64,000 bases of DNA from Bursaphelenchus xylophilus (Eukaryota > Nematoda > Chromadorea > Rhabditida > Aphelenchoididae). The position numbers and the translations under genes were made by a program. Location of the stretch: assembly GCA_904066235.2 (NCBI GenBank), contig CAJFCV020000001.1:10411291-10475290 (forward strand), in the 5' to 3' direction. Each line of letters begins with the position of its first letter. The stretch's first letter is position 1. The notes beneath the pieces are model-generated. The model was not told the origin of the DNA. It saw nothing but the letters and a program-made list of their open reading frames with translations, and searched no databases. This document shows, piece after piece, positions 15,001 through 27,429 of this stretch.

Positions 15001-17852
15001 AATTGACAAGACATACACCATTCGAAAGCTAATCGCCTGAGATTTTAGCATGGCAAGTTTCAGCTTTTTTGGAATCAAACTACGCCCACACTGGGCGAAA
15101 AACTCTTATATTATACTAGACACCGGTTTTAAAAAAAAGTGAATTAGTGATGACAGAGTGAATTGACAAGACATACACCATTCGAAAGCTAATCGCCTGA
15201 GGTTTTAGCGTGGCAAGTTTCAGCATTTTTGGAATCAAACTACGCCCACACTGGGCGAAACACTCTTATATTATACTAGACACCGGTTTTAAAAAAAAGT
15301 GAATTAGTGATGACAGAGTGAATTGACAAGACATACACCATTCGAAAGCTAATCGCCTGAGGTTTTAGCGTGGCAAGTTTCAGCATTTTTGGAATCAAAC
15401 TACGCCCACACTGGGCGAAACACTCTTATATTATACTAGACACCGGTTTTAAAAAAAGTGAATTAGTGATGAAGGAGTGAATTGACAAGACATACACCAT
15501 TCGAAAGCTAATCGCCTGAGATTTTAGCATGGCAAGTTTCAGCTTTTTTGGAATCAAACTACGCCCACACTGGGCGAAACACTCTTATATTATACTAGAC
15601 ACCGGTTTTAAAAAAAAGTGAATTAGTGATGAAGGAGTGAATTGACAAGACATACACCATTCGAAAGCTAATCGCCTGAGGTTTTAGCGTGGCAAGTTTC
15701 AGCATTTTTGGAATCAAACTACGCCCACACTGGGCGAAAAACTCTTATATTATACTAGACACCGGTTTTAAAAAAAAGTGAATTAGTGATGAAGGAGTGA
15801 ATTGACAAGACATACGCCATTCGAAAGCTTATTGCCTGAGATTTTAGCATGGCAAGTTTTAGCTCTTTTGCAATCAAATTACGCCGACACTGGGCGAAAA
15901 ACTCTGATATTATACTAGATACCGGTTTTAAAAAAAGTGAATTAGTGATGACGGAGTGAATTGACAAGACATACGCCATTCGAAAGCTAATCGCCTGAGA
16001 TTTTAGCATGGCAAGTTTCAGCATTTTTGGAATCAAACTACGCCCACACTGGGCGAAAAACTCTTATATTATACTAGACACCGGTTTTAAAAAAAAGTGA
16101 ATTAGTGATGAAGGAGTGAATTGACAAGACATACGCCATTCGAAAGCTAATCGCCTGAGATTTTAGCATGGCAAGTTTCAGCATTTTTGGAATCAAACTA
16201 CGCCCACACTGGGCGAAAAACTCTGATATTATACTAGATACCGGTTTTAAAAAAAAGTGAATTAGTGATGAAGGAGTGAATTGACAAGACATACACCATT
16301 CGAAAGCTAATCGCCTGAGATTTTAGCATGGCAAGTTTCAGCTTTTTTGGAATCAAACTACGCCCACACTGGGCGAAACACTCTGATATTATACTAGACA
16401 CCGGTTTAAAAAAAAGTGAATTAGTGATGAAGGAGTGAATTGACAAGACATACACCATTCGAAAGCTAATCGCCTGAGGTTTTAGCGTGGCAAGTTTCAG
16501 CATTTTTGGAATCAAACTACGCCCACACTGGGCGAAAAACTCTTATATTATACTAGACACCGGTTTTAAAAAAAAGTGAATTAGTGATGAAGGAGTGAAT
16601 TGACAAGACATACGCCATTCGAAAGCTTATTGCCTGAGATTTTAGCATGGCAAGTTTTAGCTCTTTTGCAATCAAATTACGCCGACACTGGGCGAAAAAC
16701 TCTGATATTATACTAGATACCGGTTTTAAAAAAAAGTGAATTAGTGATGACGGAGTGAATTGACAAGACATACGCCATTCGAAAGCTAATCGCCTGAGAT
16801 TTTAGCATGGCAAGTTTCAGCATTTTTGGAATCAAACTACGCCCACACTGGGCGAAAAACTCTTATATTATACTAGACACCGGTTTTAAAAAAAGTGAAT
16901 TAGTGATGAAGGAGTGAATTGACAAGACATACGCCATTCGAAAGCTTATTGCCTGAGATTTTAGCATGGCAAGTTTTAGCTCTTTTGCAATCAAATTACG
17001 CCGACACTGGGCGAAAAACTCTGATATTATACTAGATACCGGTTTTAAAAAAAGTGAATTAGTGATGACGGAGTGAATTGACAAGACATACGCCATTCGA
17101 AAGCTAATCCCCTGAGATTTTAGCATGGCAAGTTTCAGCATTTTTGGAATCAAACTACGCCCGCCCCAGGCCAAAAACTCTGATATTATACTAGACACCG
17201 GTTTTAAAAAAAGTGAATTAGTGATGAAGGAGTGAATTGACAAGACATACACCATTCGAAAGCTAATTGCCTGAGATTTTAGCATGGCAAGTTTCAGCTC
17301 TTTTGCAATCTAATTACGCCGACACTGGGCGAAAAACTCTTATATTATACTAGATACCGGTTTTAAAAAAAGTGAATTAGTGATGACGGAGTGAATTGAC
17401 AAGACATACGCCATTCGAAAGCTAATCGCCTGAGATTTTAGCATGGCCAGTTTCAGCATTTTTGGAATCAAACTACGCCCACACTGGGCGAAACACTCTG
17501 ATATTATACTAGACACCGGTTTTAAAAAAAGTGAATTAGTGATGAAGGAGTGAATTGACAAGACATACACCATTCGAAAGCTAATCGCCTGAGATTTTAG
17601 CATGGCAAGTTTCAGCATTTTTGGAATCAAACTACGCCCACACTGGGCGAAACACTCTGATATTGTACTAGACACCGGTTTTAAAAAAAAGTGAATTAGT
17701 GATGAAGGAGTGAATTGACAAGACATACACCATTCGAAAGCTAATCGCCTAAGATTTTAGCATGGCAAGTTTCAGCTTTTGATATTATACTAGACACCGG
17801 CTTTAAAAAAAAGTGAGTTAGTGATGAAGGAGTGAATTGACAAGACATATAT
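1..17852. repeat. Satellite DNA array, ~159/160-bp monomer, ~112 copies
   Basis: Head-to-tail monomers, all in one orientation, each containing GTGAATTAGTGATGA, GAATTGACAAGACATAC, CATTCGAAAGCTAATCGCC and GATATTATACTAGACACCGG. Length varies from about 158 to 166 bp, mainly through the A-run after GGTTT and a TTATAC(TATTAT)AG insertion. Monomers fall into sequence types (for example TTTTTTGGAATCAAATTGCGCCG against ATTTTTGGAATCAAACTACGCCC; CGCCATAGG or CGCCCCAGG variants) that recur in fixed order, giving higher-order repeats of three (476 bp) and four (about 633-640 bp) monomers. The array is cut by the window start, so its full size is unknown. Long minus-strand reading frames here arise only because 159 is divisible by three. 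Pericentromeric or subtelomeric satellite is an inference. Confidence 0.98.
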
Positions 17853-17980
17853 ACACCATCTTCTGTTCCAAAGCCGCCTTCTTTGACTCCAAGGGAAGGC
17901 TAACAAATCTGATAATCAGAGATTTTGGAGCGAATCGACAAGAGTTACACCATCGGAAAGAGCACCAAATAATACGATTA
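17853..17980. repeat. Degenerate edge of the satellite array
   Basis: The last recognisable monomer (17,720-17,852) has lost about 50 bp between CAGCTTTT and GATATTATAC. Beyond it, 17,900-17,975 still shows GAGCGAATCGACAAGAG, TACACCATCGGAAAGAGC and AGATTTTGG, which align loosely with the monomer. This is the decay gradient expected at the margin of a satellite, where unequal exchange is rare. Confidence 0.7.
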
Positions 17981-18037
17981 CTCTATGCACAATTTATTCG
18001 CAATAATATCCAATTCTATATCCAAAACTCTTAATTT

Positions 18038-19733
<1,696 letters not shown>

Positions 19734-20019
19734 CGTCTAAACCCTCCTCGTCGTCAGAGTCATCATCCGCAAGAAATTCGCCGTGGCAGCATCTCCGGGC
19801 TTGTTCTCTTCTTCATCGATAACTTCTAAATGCCCAAAGTTTCGGACAGTTTCATCCCCATCCGGATGAGGTTCCTCGTCCGATCTGTCCATGGAAACGT
19901 GCGCTTCCTCCTGCAAAAACTTGGGGAAAGGGGGGTTGCTAGTCTCTGAGGAGACGAGTCCGCTCTGCCCTTCTCGGGTGAAGTGTTTGGATTTTAAGGG
20001 CATGTCCCCAGGTCATTTT

Positions 20020-20190
20020 ATTGGTATAATATCATAGTGTTCGGCCCGGTACGGGAGTAGTTTTGCTCCGAAATAGGCGAAACTTGCCGTGCTAAAATTT
20101 CATTCTGTTACATTTCGAATGGTATAGGTCTTGTCAATTTACTCCGACATCTCCTAGTATAATATCAGAGTGTTCGGTTTGGAAGGGGGA
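20020..20190 (-). repeat. Single diverged satellite monomer in opposite orientation
   Basis: The plus strand reads GGTATAATATCATAGTGTTC, GAAACTTGCCGTGCTAAAAT, TTTCGAATGGTATAGGTCTT, GTCAATTTACTCC and then CTAGTATAATATCAGAGTGT, the reverse complement of the main monomer with many substitutions. It is about 2.2 kb beyond the array edge, on the far side of the Hsp110 pseudogene. Confidence 0.85.
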
Positions 20191-20674
20191 TCCTTGGTCA
20201 TCAATGAAATATGTTAAAGTAACGTGAGCTGACAAGATTATTGCCATCATAAAGAGCATTAATTTATTTGAGGAGTTGTATCATTGAATAGGCCATTGAA
20301 GTTGTGACGAAAAGATCGCCAGATCACAGAAAAAATCAAGTAAGCAGAACACAAGTCAACGCAGTTTTCTTTCCGTTTTAAATTACCTTTATACAGCAAC
20401 GCCTTCATGGCTTAATATTCAGCAACAGCTGAATTTTCTTGTGGTAATTGCCGTGAAATGGTTCTATTAAAAGCTGGGTTTGAACAGCATCGACCTTCGC
20501 CAACGACGGGGAGATTCTGCGGCTTGCAAAGGAGCCTTCGGGGTCGATCATTCCCACTCTCGGCGATTCAGAGCAGTAGCGGAACATAGGAGCCTGGTTA
20601 TGCATTCAGGGCTGAGTTAATTAAAGGAGTCTCCGTGAATGATTGACTTCTCACTTTTTAAATGATGCAAACAG

Positions 20675-21760
20675 GAGAACACCGGCAGAAATGATGGCGC
20701 TTTTACGGCCAAACATAGGATAAACAGCAAGAACAAAGACAACTTTCTTTACTGGAGCGAAAGTTGTCTTTCCAACCCCACCTATACATCCTCCCCCACT
20801 ACAACATCTAGGTCGAAAGTGCGTAATGTCCCCGTTGTATCAGTAATTTGGCTGATAAACCCGCAATAAGTCAAAATTTAACGTCTTTGCTAGCCAATCA
20901 CTAGAGGAATTCAGGGTATCCCTCACACCCAGATTAAACTTTAGAAAGCTTCCGAATTTGCCCCGTTCGTAGCCGAATAACCATTTCGTCACAAATCGTC
21001 CGACTAACCCATCGTTGGATCCTTGATAGCACCGAAAATCTCGTCGACAAACTGGTACTCTTATTTTCATGGAAACTCATGGTAAATTAGGGTATCAGAC
21101 TCGGTTGAAAAGAGCTGTACCATTCAAAAGACTATTGAATTTGTAATTCATTTTTTCTAAAAATCGTGAAAACCCCCAAAAACCGAAAATTTTGTTTGAA
21201 GGCAGCCGTAAATTAGGCAAAGTTGATCATCGAAAGAGAAAAAATACGGCGACATCCCGAAAATTTTCCGTGCTTTAGAGCCTGAGGTGCCGAGCGAGCG
21301 ACAGCCCAAAAAAAGCCTTTTTATAGCACGGTGCAAAAAGGAAGAACTCGCACAGTGCAAAGAAAACGTTTGTTTGTTTCAATACGTGTCGCCGACTCCG
21401 GCCCAGCGGCCTTCCAGACGGGCTAGTATGCGGCCGGGACTCAATTCCAACAGTTTTCGCTGATGAATCCGCCATTTTCGGCATCGATACACAACTCAAA
21501 CAGCACAATATCGACATAAATGGCGCTTTTACGGCCGAGCACAAGATAAACAGCACTAATCCAACAGCCCTTGCTGGAGTTATCCCCACCCCTAGTATAC
21601 ATCCTACCCTTCTAGAAAATCAATCCTCTAGGCCAAAAATTCCCAATGTCCCCACGGTATACGTAATTCGTGCGATAAACCGTGATGCAAAATTCAACGT
21701 TTTTCCCAGCCAAAACCTATAGATATTCAAGGTACCCTCACTTTCGGACTAAACCATCAA
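20675..21760. repeat. Diverged direct duplication, ~830 bp apart
   Basis: 20,685-20,950 and 21,517-21,755 share ATGGCGCTTTTACGGCC, GATAAACAGCA, ATACATCCT, AATGTCCCC, CGATAAACC-like and AAATTCAACGT-like blocks in the same order. Divergence is high, so the event is old. No coding function is visible. Confidence 0.55.
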
Positions 21761-22327
21761 TATAAACATAAAATGTATGCTCTGTACGGGGCCCGAATAA
21801 AAAAATTGGACATAAATTTGCCTATAGAATCATTCGGATCAACTCTGATCACCTACCTTCTTCACACGACCCCTTTCTCCCATTTCCCCTTCCCTTTTCA
21901 AGCAAAACAACAAACAAATAAAAAACAACAACAAATAGATCAAATTAGATTTGTAGATTCTTCTTATTGGCTGGGAAGTGACCTGGACTGATTGAATCTT
22001 GTGGGACTTGAGGAAATCTGAAAGAAAAGAAAGATTAGAAGGCGAAAAACTCAAAAATAAGGTTAACAATCTCATGAACAATACAGGGATCCCAAAAAAA
22101 TTGTCATCATAGAGACTAAAATCCCTCTAAAATTAGTATTCACATCCTTCTATCGCAATTAAACTTGCTTCATCCCTTTTATTTTACATTATATTGAAGA
22201 CCGAAACGTCAACTCAACAGACACCTGACGTAATGGATCATACCAAAAGGGGCAAAAATTGTCGTGACCCCATAATTATACACTAAATCGCCTGATCTTT
22301 GATCAGAATACCCTATAATACATATTT

Positions 22328-22620
22328 CGAGGGGCCCTTATCAAAATTTGTTGCAAATCCTGACTCGGATGGGATTCCTGACTGGGTCCATTTCTTTCAA
22401 CAGTCAAGAATCGCGGAAATCCTGACTGTTGTAACAGGGGATCCAGTCAAAGTCGTTTACGTCAACAGCAAGAATCGCGGGATTCTCGACTGTTCATGTA
22501 GACAAAAACTCTTTGACTGGGAGAGACCAAAAGATTTTTGACAACAGGCAGGATTCCCGTGATTCTTGACGGGGACGCTCCGAGTCAGGATTTGCAACAA
22601 ATTTTGACAAAGGCAACTCG
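22328..22620. mobile_element. Short foldback element (~290 bp)
   Basis: Terminal inverted repeats: the left begins CGAGGGGCCCTTATCAAAAT and the right ends ATTTTGACAAAGGCAACTCG. Inside them TTGTTGCAAATCCTGACTCG pairs with CGAGTCAGGATTTGCAACAA. The interior also carries inverted CAAGAATCGCGG/CCGTGATTCTTG motifs. There is no coding capacity. Confidence 0.8.
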
Positions 22621-23964
22621 AATTACTAACGCACAGGTCTTATATTAATAACCCATAACCCACCTGCCTTTTAATTTTCTGGCATTCTTCATCCTAAACG
22701 ATGACGGTTTTGTTCTTCATATCCTTGGCTTCAAATACTCAAAATTTTTCTTTCTTAGATGAATTGTGGTTAGTAGAGAAACGATGCAACCTGAAAAAAA
22801 TTCATTACAAATGGAAAAATTTGAAAACGGAACTGGATTATCTTATGAACAATATGAAAGTCCCCAAAGTCTTTCGCAAACAAGTACAAACCACTAAATC
22901 GTATACTTCTTGGAGTAAAAAGTGCCTTTTATCACCACTTACCCCTCAAAAGGATCAAATATTACACTACAGAGATTAAAACTTCACAAAGAAACGACTA
23001 CTCCCACGCGTCGGATACTATAATAAAATCCGTCATGACGAAGAATGTAGCGATCTACATCTTTCGAATCCAAAATTCAAAATTTCTAACCCTCGATCAA
23101 CCAAACCCCCTTTTTTAACAAAGTTTCGCCTACCTCCAAACAATTGCACAGTGCATCGTCAAAGAATGGACCGTTTCCAGGGCTCGGCAAGCAACTTGCT
23201 CTTCATTTTCAATCTAGCTTTCTCTTCAACCATAAGGCAATTCTGAACGTACTTCTGAAAGAAAAATGCTTTAAACGCGAAAAATTAAACAGGAAAGTTA
23301 ATCATCTCGTGAGCAATAAAAAATCCCAATACCGTCATGACCACATTACTAATGACAAAAACTAGTCATTACTTCTTATAAAACCGTTTTTTACGGCATC
23401 TCACATCTTTTAATTCCCTCAAACCCCCCGAAAAAGTATAAAAAATCTAAAATTCTTCCGAAAGATCACAAGAAATGTAACCTCCTAAGTTGCCCGTCAT
23501 GACGAGAACTTCATGTGTGTTTCTAATAATCAAAAACAGCACCTAGCTATATATTAAAGCTTTTAAACCTGAGTGTAACCCGTCCACAATACAGTAGAAA
23601 TCACAGTTTAGAAACCCTCATCTATGCCGTAACCTTTCAAAAAATATATCCTGATGACGGGCTTTCTTTACAAAACTAAACTCTTATTCACTTAAGATGC
23701 TCGCAGTATCCCTTCTAGACCTAGATTCCCTAATTTATCACTCCCAATCGACATACCTTTTCTCTTTTCGTAGCGCAAGCCTCCAGAGTACCATTGATTT
23801 TCTCAAGTTCTCCAGGGCTCCAAGAAAAGGATTCTCGATGGTTTCCATGAAAATAAATAAGATTAAAAATAGAACGAGCAGTATCTGGACTTATAACAAG
23901 AAATGAAGGCCTACAATTGGGAAAAAACAACTTACTTTAATCACCAAAGCAGGCTTTGATGATT

Positions 23965-24225
23965 GGGTGAAGGGGAGGGAGTGGGAGGGAAAGGGAAAGG
24001 GAAAGGGAAAGGGAAAGGGAAAGGAGGGTGGTGGGAGTGGTAGAGGAGGGCGAGTAATGGAAGTGGTGGGAGTGGAAGCGATGAGGCTTCTTCTTTTCTT
24101 TTTTTTTTCTTTTTTCCTTCCTTTTTCTTTCCTTTTTTCTTACCAATTTTTTCTTTTTTTTTCTTATTCTTTTTTTTCTTTTTCTTTTTTTTTCATTTTC
24201 TTAATATTTTTTTAGTTTTTTTTCC
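23965..24225. repeat. (GGGAAA)n tract followed by a polypyrimidine tract
   Basis: At about 23,988-24,025 the plus strand has six consecutive GGGAAA units within a G-rich run. From 24,090 to 24,225 it switches to almost pure T/C with long T-runs. The purine tract meets the simple G-quadruplex pattern (four or more GGG separated by three bases). Confidence 0.9.
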
Positions 24226-24870
24226 GTTAGCTTGGGGCTTGAAGGTCTCTGGAAGTAATTCAATAAAAATCAGCCACAGCTCACTAAGGACGGAAAGGCC
24301 CGCTAAAAGAAAGGAAAGAGGAGGTTTTCGATGGTGCTGATTTCAAAAATCGTATCTACTTCTTCTGAATGCCACAACTTACTTTTTCCATTTTATCCTT
24401 AAAATAGACCAATTCTTTGTCGAGGGGCTTGGAGGACTCCGCGATGGGCAAAAACTGCAACACCACAGTAGAGCAGACGAACTACTGATGGATCGGTGTC
24501 ATCCTTGGGTCTGAAATAAAGCGGACGGCTCAGTAAGGCTTTCAGTAATCTTTGGAATGACTACAAGTGTAATTACGAGAAAAGTTTTCAAATTTTTCAA
24601 AAATTTTATATTATCCATGTGCAAAATTTACCTTAGGATGATTCCGAGGGCTTTGGCCAGCTGAAGAACTTGTGTTTTCGGGCGTAGAGGCAGGCCGGGG
24701 CAATAATCTCGTCGTAGACGTCCGCTGGGAACAACTGATTGGGTTTGCTGACTTGGCCGAATATGGTTTCAGACAATGTTTACTTGAATTTCAGGTACAA
24801 ATATACTTATAAAATTTTTTTACTTCTTTTTGCCTTTCTTTGGCTTTTTTCTTGTTTTTTTCAAAAAATA

Positions 24871-25043
24871 CTAGTCGCGCCATAAAGTCCTGACACATTT
24901 GTCGCGGATGTCGCGCGAGAAAAATGGCAAGCTCGCGCGAAAGTGCATGTCGCTAGTGCAAAAGTGGGGAATTGCCGCGACGCGTACGAAAGAAAAACAA
25001 AAATGCACTGTGCAAATTTCTCAGGACTTTATGTCGCGACTAG
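24871..25043. mobile_element. 173-bp MITE with TA target duplication
   Basis: The terminal inverted repeats read CTAGTCGCGCCATAAAGTCC and, at the other end, GGACTTTATGTCGCGACTAG, flanked by TA on both sides. The duplicated copy of the host sequence at 26,116-26,135 lacks the element and reads CAAAAAATATATTTTTTC, the uninterrupted target with a single TA at the insertion point. TA duplication points to the Tc1/mariner superfamily. Confidence 0.9.
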
Positions 25044-25315
25044 TATATTTTTTTCTTGGCCTTTGATTTTTTTGGCTCTTCTTTTTTTTGCCTTTTCTTT
25101 TTTGGCCTTTCAATTTTTTTGGCTTTTCTTTTTTTTGGCCATTTAAAAATTTTTTTTTTACTTTTTTTACATTTTTTCTTTCTCTTATCCTTTCGGTAGC
25201 GGGCCTTGAAGAGCGAGGATCTCTGAAAAGTAAGAAAATTTACTGAAAACAACGTAAAAACACAGCCCGCTCCTCCTGCAAAAAACTCAATCTACGCAAT
25301 ATTTCGTGTTTCGTC

Positions 25316-25360
25316 AAGAGAGGAAGACTTGACCAAGATGAGTCAACTCTTTCCCCGATC
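25316..25360. repeat. Hairpin-family copy (outside a known gene)
   Basis: AGAGGAAGACTTGACCAAGA is followed by ATGAGTCAACTCTTTCCCC. The arms are inverted with a loop of a few bases, and it matches the intronic family described at 34,891. Confidence 0.75.
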
Positions 25361-25394
25361 AAGAAAATTCTCCGTTATTACGAAAGTTTTAAAA

Positions 25395-25865
25395 TTTCTG
25401 ACGAGGAAAGTACTTCTATGGGGTATAGAGTTCCAGGTCGAGTCATATATCAAAAAAATCGCAAAGTTTTTCTGATTCAGAACATGTAAAAGTTAGGTGT
25501 CTAATTTTGGTGTGTAAGGGCGAAAAAATCCTCAGAAGTTTTCTCGCAACACCACACAAATTCCCCTTTTTTATATTGGAACGACTAATTAAGGTGTCGT
25601 ATTAATTAAATTTGATATTTTAAGGTTTGTCAAGATGCCAGGGTTCACTTTAGCTAAAAAAAGCTTTTGATTTGGTAAAAACTTTGTCAAAAACGCATTT
25701 GCGTGGTGTTGCGAGAAAACTTCTGAATATTTTTTCACCTTTACAAACCAAGATAAGGCAGCTAACTTTTATATGTTTTGAATCAGAAAAACTTTGTGAA
25801 TTTTTTGATATATGACGCGACCTGTAACTCCATACGCCATAGAAGTACTTTCCTTGTCAAAAATT
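25395..25865. mobile_element. Foldback element (~470 bp)
   Basis: The left arm (25,395-25,555) contains GAGGAAAGTACTTCTATGG, AAGTTTTTCTGATTCAGAAC and GAAGTTTTCTCGCAACACCA. The right arm (25,700-25,865) contains their reverse complements in inverse order. The right arm ends exactly where the second copy of the 1.26-kb duplication begins, so the element may mark the duplication junction. Confidence 0.8.
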
Positions 25866-26369
25866 TTATATTATCCATGGTAAAACTTACCTCGGGATGG
25901 GTTCCGAGGGCATTGGTCAGCTGAAGAGGTTGTGTTTTCGGGCGTAGAGGCAGGCCGGGGCAATAATCTCGTCGTAGACATCCGCTGGGAACAACTGGTT
26001 GGGTTTGCTGACTTGGCCGAATATGTTTTCAAACAATTTTTACTTGAATTTCAGGTACAAATATTTTTATAATTTTTTTACTTCTTTTTGCCTTTTGGCT
26101 TTTTTCTCGTTTTTTCAAAAAATATATTTTTTCTTTTTTTTGGCCTTTGTTATTTTTTTGGCTCTTCTTTTTTTTGCCTTTTCTGTTTTGGCCTTTGCAT
26201 ATTTTTTTCTTTTTTTTATTTTTTTTCTTTTTTCCCTTTTCTTATTTTTTTCTGATTCTTTAAAATTTTTTTCTCGGGAAGAAGTGCATCAAACTTCATC
26301 TGAAAATAACTCATATTACATTACTTTCGTCTAGGGTCTAAAATGAAAAATATAAATTCAACACGAAAA

Positions 26370-27095
26370 CTTACCTGATTTCCGTCCCAAATTGACCAAA
26401 CAAGGGGAAGATGGCACCCTTTAATTCTTGCAAGGGCCCCCCGGGCTCATTCAGGGGGCCAGGGCGCCTTTCTTCCCTTGGACCGGTCTTCATCTGAAAA
26501 TATAATGGAATTATATTACTTTATTCTAGGTTAAGATCAAAAACTCTAAAAAACAACAAAATCTTACATTTTGTGGTCCTGCCGAGCACCCGTTTATTTT
26601 CCAGAAGGCCCCCGGATCAAGTGGGGGGCCGGGGTGCTCCGGCTTCGACCACAAACGGGGAAGAGCACCCTTTTGCGATCCAGAAGCCCCCCGGGCTCAT
26701 TCAGGGGGCTAGGGTGCTCTCCCCCTCTCAGTTCAGTCTTGCTTGAACGAGATCTGCAAAAAATAAGATAAAAAATGTAAATACAACACGAAAACTTACC
26801 TAATTTCGGCCGCAAATTGACCAAAACAAGGGGAAGATGGCACCCTGTATTTGTTCCAAAGGCCCCCCGGGCTGATTCAGGGGGCTCGGGTGCCTTTCTT
26901 CCCTTTGGATCGATCTTCATCTGAAAATAATTAAATTATATTGCTTTAGTCTAAATTAAGATCAAAAACTCTTCAAACACCAAACTCTTACATTATTTGA
27001 TCTCACCGAGCACCCGCAAGTATTCCAGAGGGCCCCCGGATGAAATGGGGGGCCGGGTGCTCCGGCTGTTCACGAATTGGGCATCTGAAAAAATC
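26370..27095 (-). repeat. Tandemly duplicated GC-rich exon-like blocks
   Basis: Two kinds of minus-strand block alternate. Block A (about 26,382-26,495 and 26,802-26,920) has an acceptor, ATGAAGAYCGRTCC, a GC-rich core encoding PLNEPGG-like or PPESARG residues, and a GTAAG donor. Block B (about 26,578-26,755 and 27,000-27,090) carries GAGCACCC and GGCCCCCC motifs. Local GC is far above the surroundings. The two A blocks are about 420 bp apart. Reading frames do not stay open across all joins, so coding status is uncertain. They lie downstream, in the same orientation, of the coiled-coil gene at 27.4-28.6 kb. Confidence 0.6.
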
Positions 27096-27429
27096 GATCG
27101 TTACGAGTCATTTTACCGCGAATGCTACGATTTTCTTCTACAATATGCCCCCAAAATCCAACAGTGTATAACAAAACGCAATTGTTCTTATATCGGGCGC
27201 AGCTCGCAAAAACAGTTTTGCAAAAAACTTACATTTTTCTTGTTCCAGCCGGTCGAACTAAGGTTTGAGTGCATTTGGACGACACATGATCTCGTGGTTG
27301 CTTGTCGTAAGTTTTAATTGGGCAAATTGCTAAAAGATTAGAATTATTGGGGGGACGCTGCGAAAAACTTACGTTATTAGGCATCGTTATTAGGCATGAA
27401 TGACTGCGCCGAGTTGGGTTTCTGACCAC

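Larger units (their letters stand above)
20191..24597. other. Gene-poor stretch with only exon-like fragments
   Basis: No gene can be assembled. Segments with nematode-like splice borders on the minus strand are 21,983-22,017 (TTTCAG|ATTTCC to CAG|GTCACT), about 23,143-23,250 (TTTCAG|AAGTACG to GGAG|GTAGGC, interrupted by TGA) and about 23,800-23,875. These could be remnants of a dead gene or chance. Other short open frames are in AT-rich or simple sequence. Confidence 0.4.
24598..26250. repeat. Tandem duplication (~1.26 kb period) of an exon-like segment
   Basis: 24,598-24,868 plus 25,046-25,140 is repeated at 25,857-26,200. Both copies begin AAAAATTTTATATTATCCAT and contain GTGTTTTCGGGCGTAGAGGC and GAACAACTGRTTGGGTTTGC. 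On the minus strand each encodes an open stretch with SKPNQLFPADVYDEIIAPAC followed by LYARKH and a donor-like GTAA, but a frame break or stop follows in both copies (TGA in the 25.9-kb copy, TAA in the 24.6-kb copy). The protein family is not recognised. Decayed exon copies are the likeliest reading. Confidence 0.75.

Noticed and set aside
600..17726. Long minus-strand reading frames in the array (up to 598 codons) with a 53-residue repeat
   Set aside because: They exist because the monomer is 159 bp (3 x 53) and lacks a stop in one frame. They break wherever a 160-bp monomer occurs, have no start or splice context, and follow monomer variation rather than codon constraint.
1..17852. CRISPR-like array
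   Set aside because: Whole units are repeated without unique spacers, at about 160 bp in a eukaryotic context.
23937..26334. Lys-rich and Phe-rich frames around 24.0, 25.1 and 26.1 kb
   Set aside because: They are translations of poly-T/TTC simple sequence and vary freely between the two duplicated copies.
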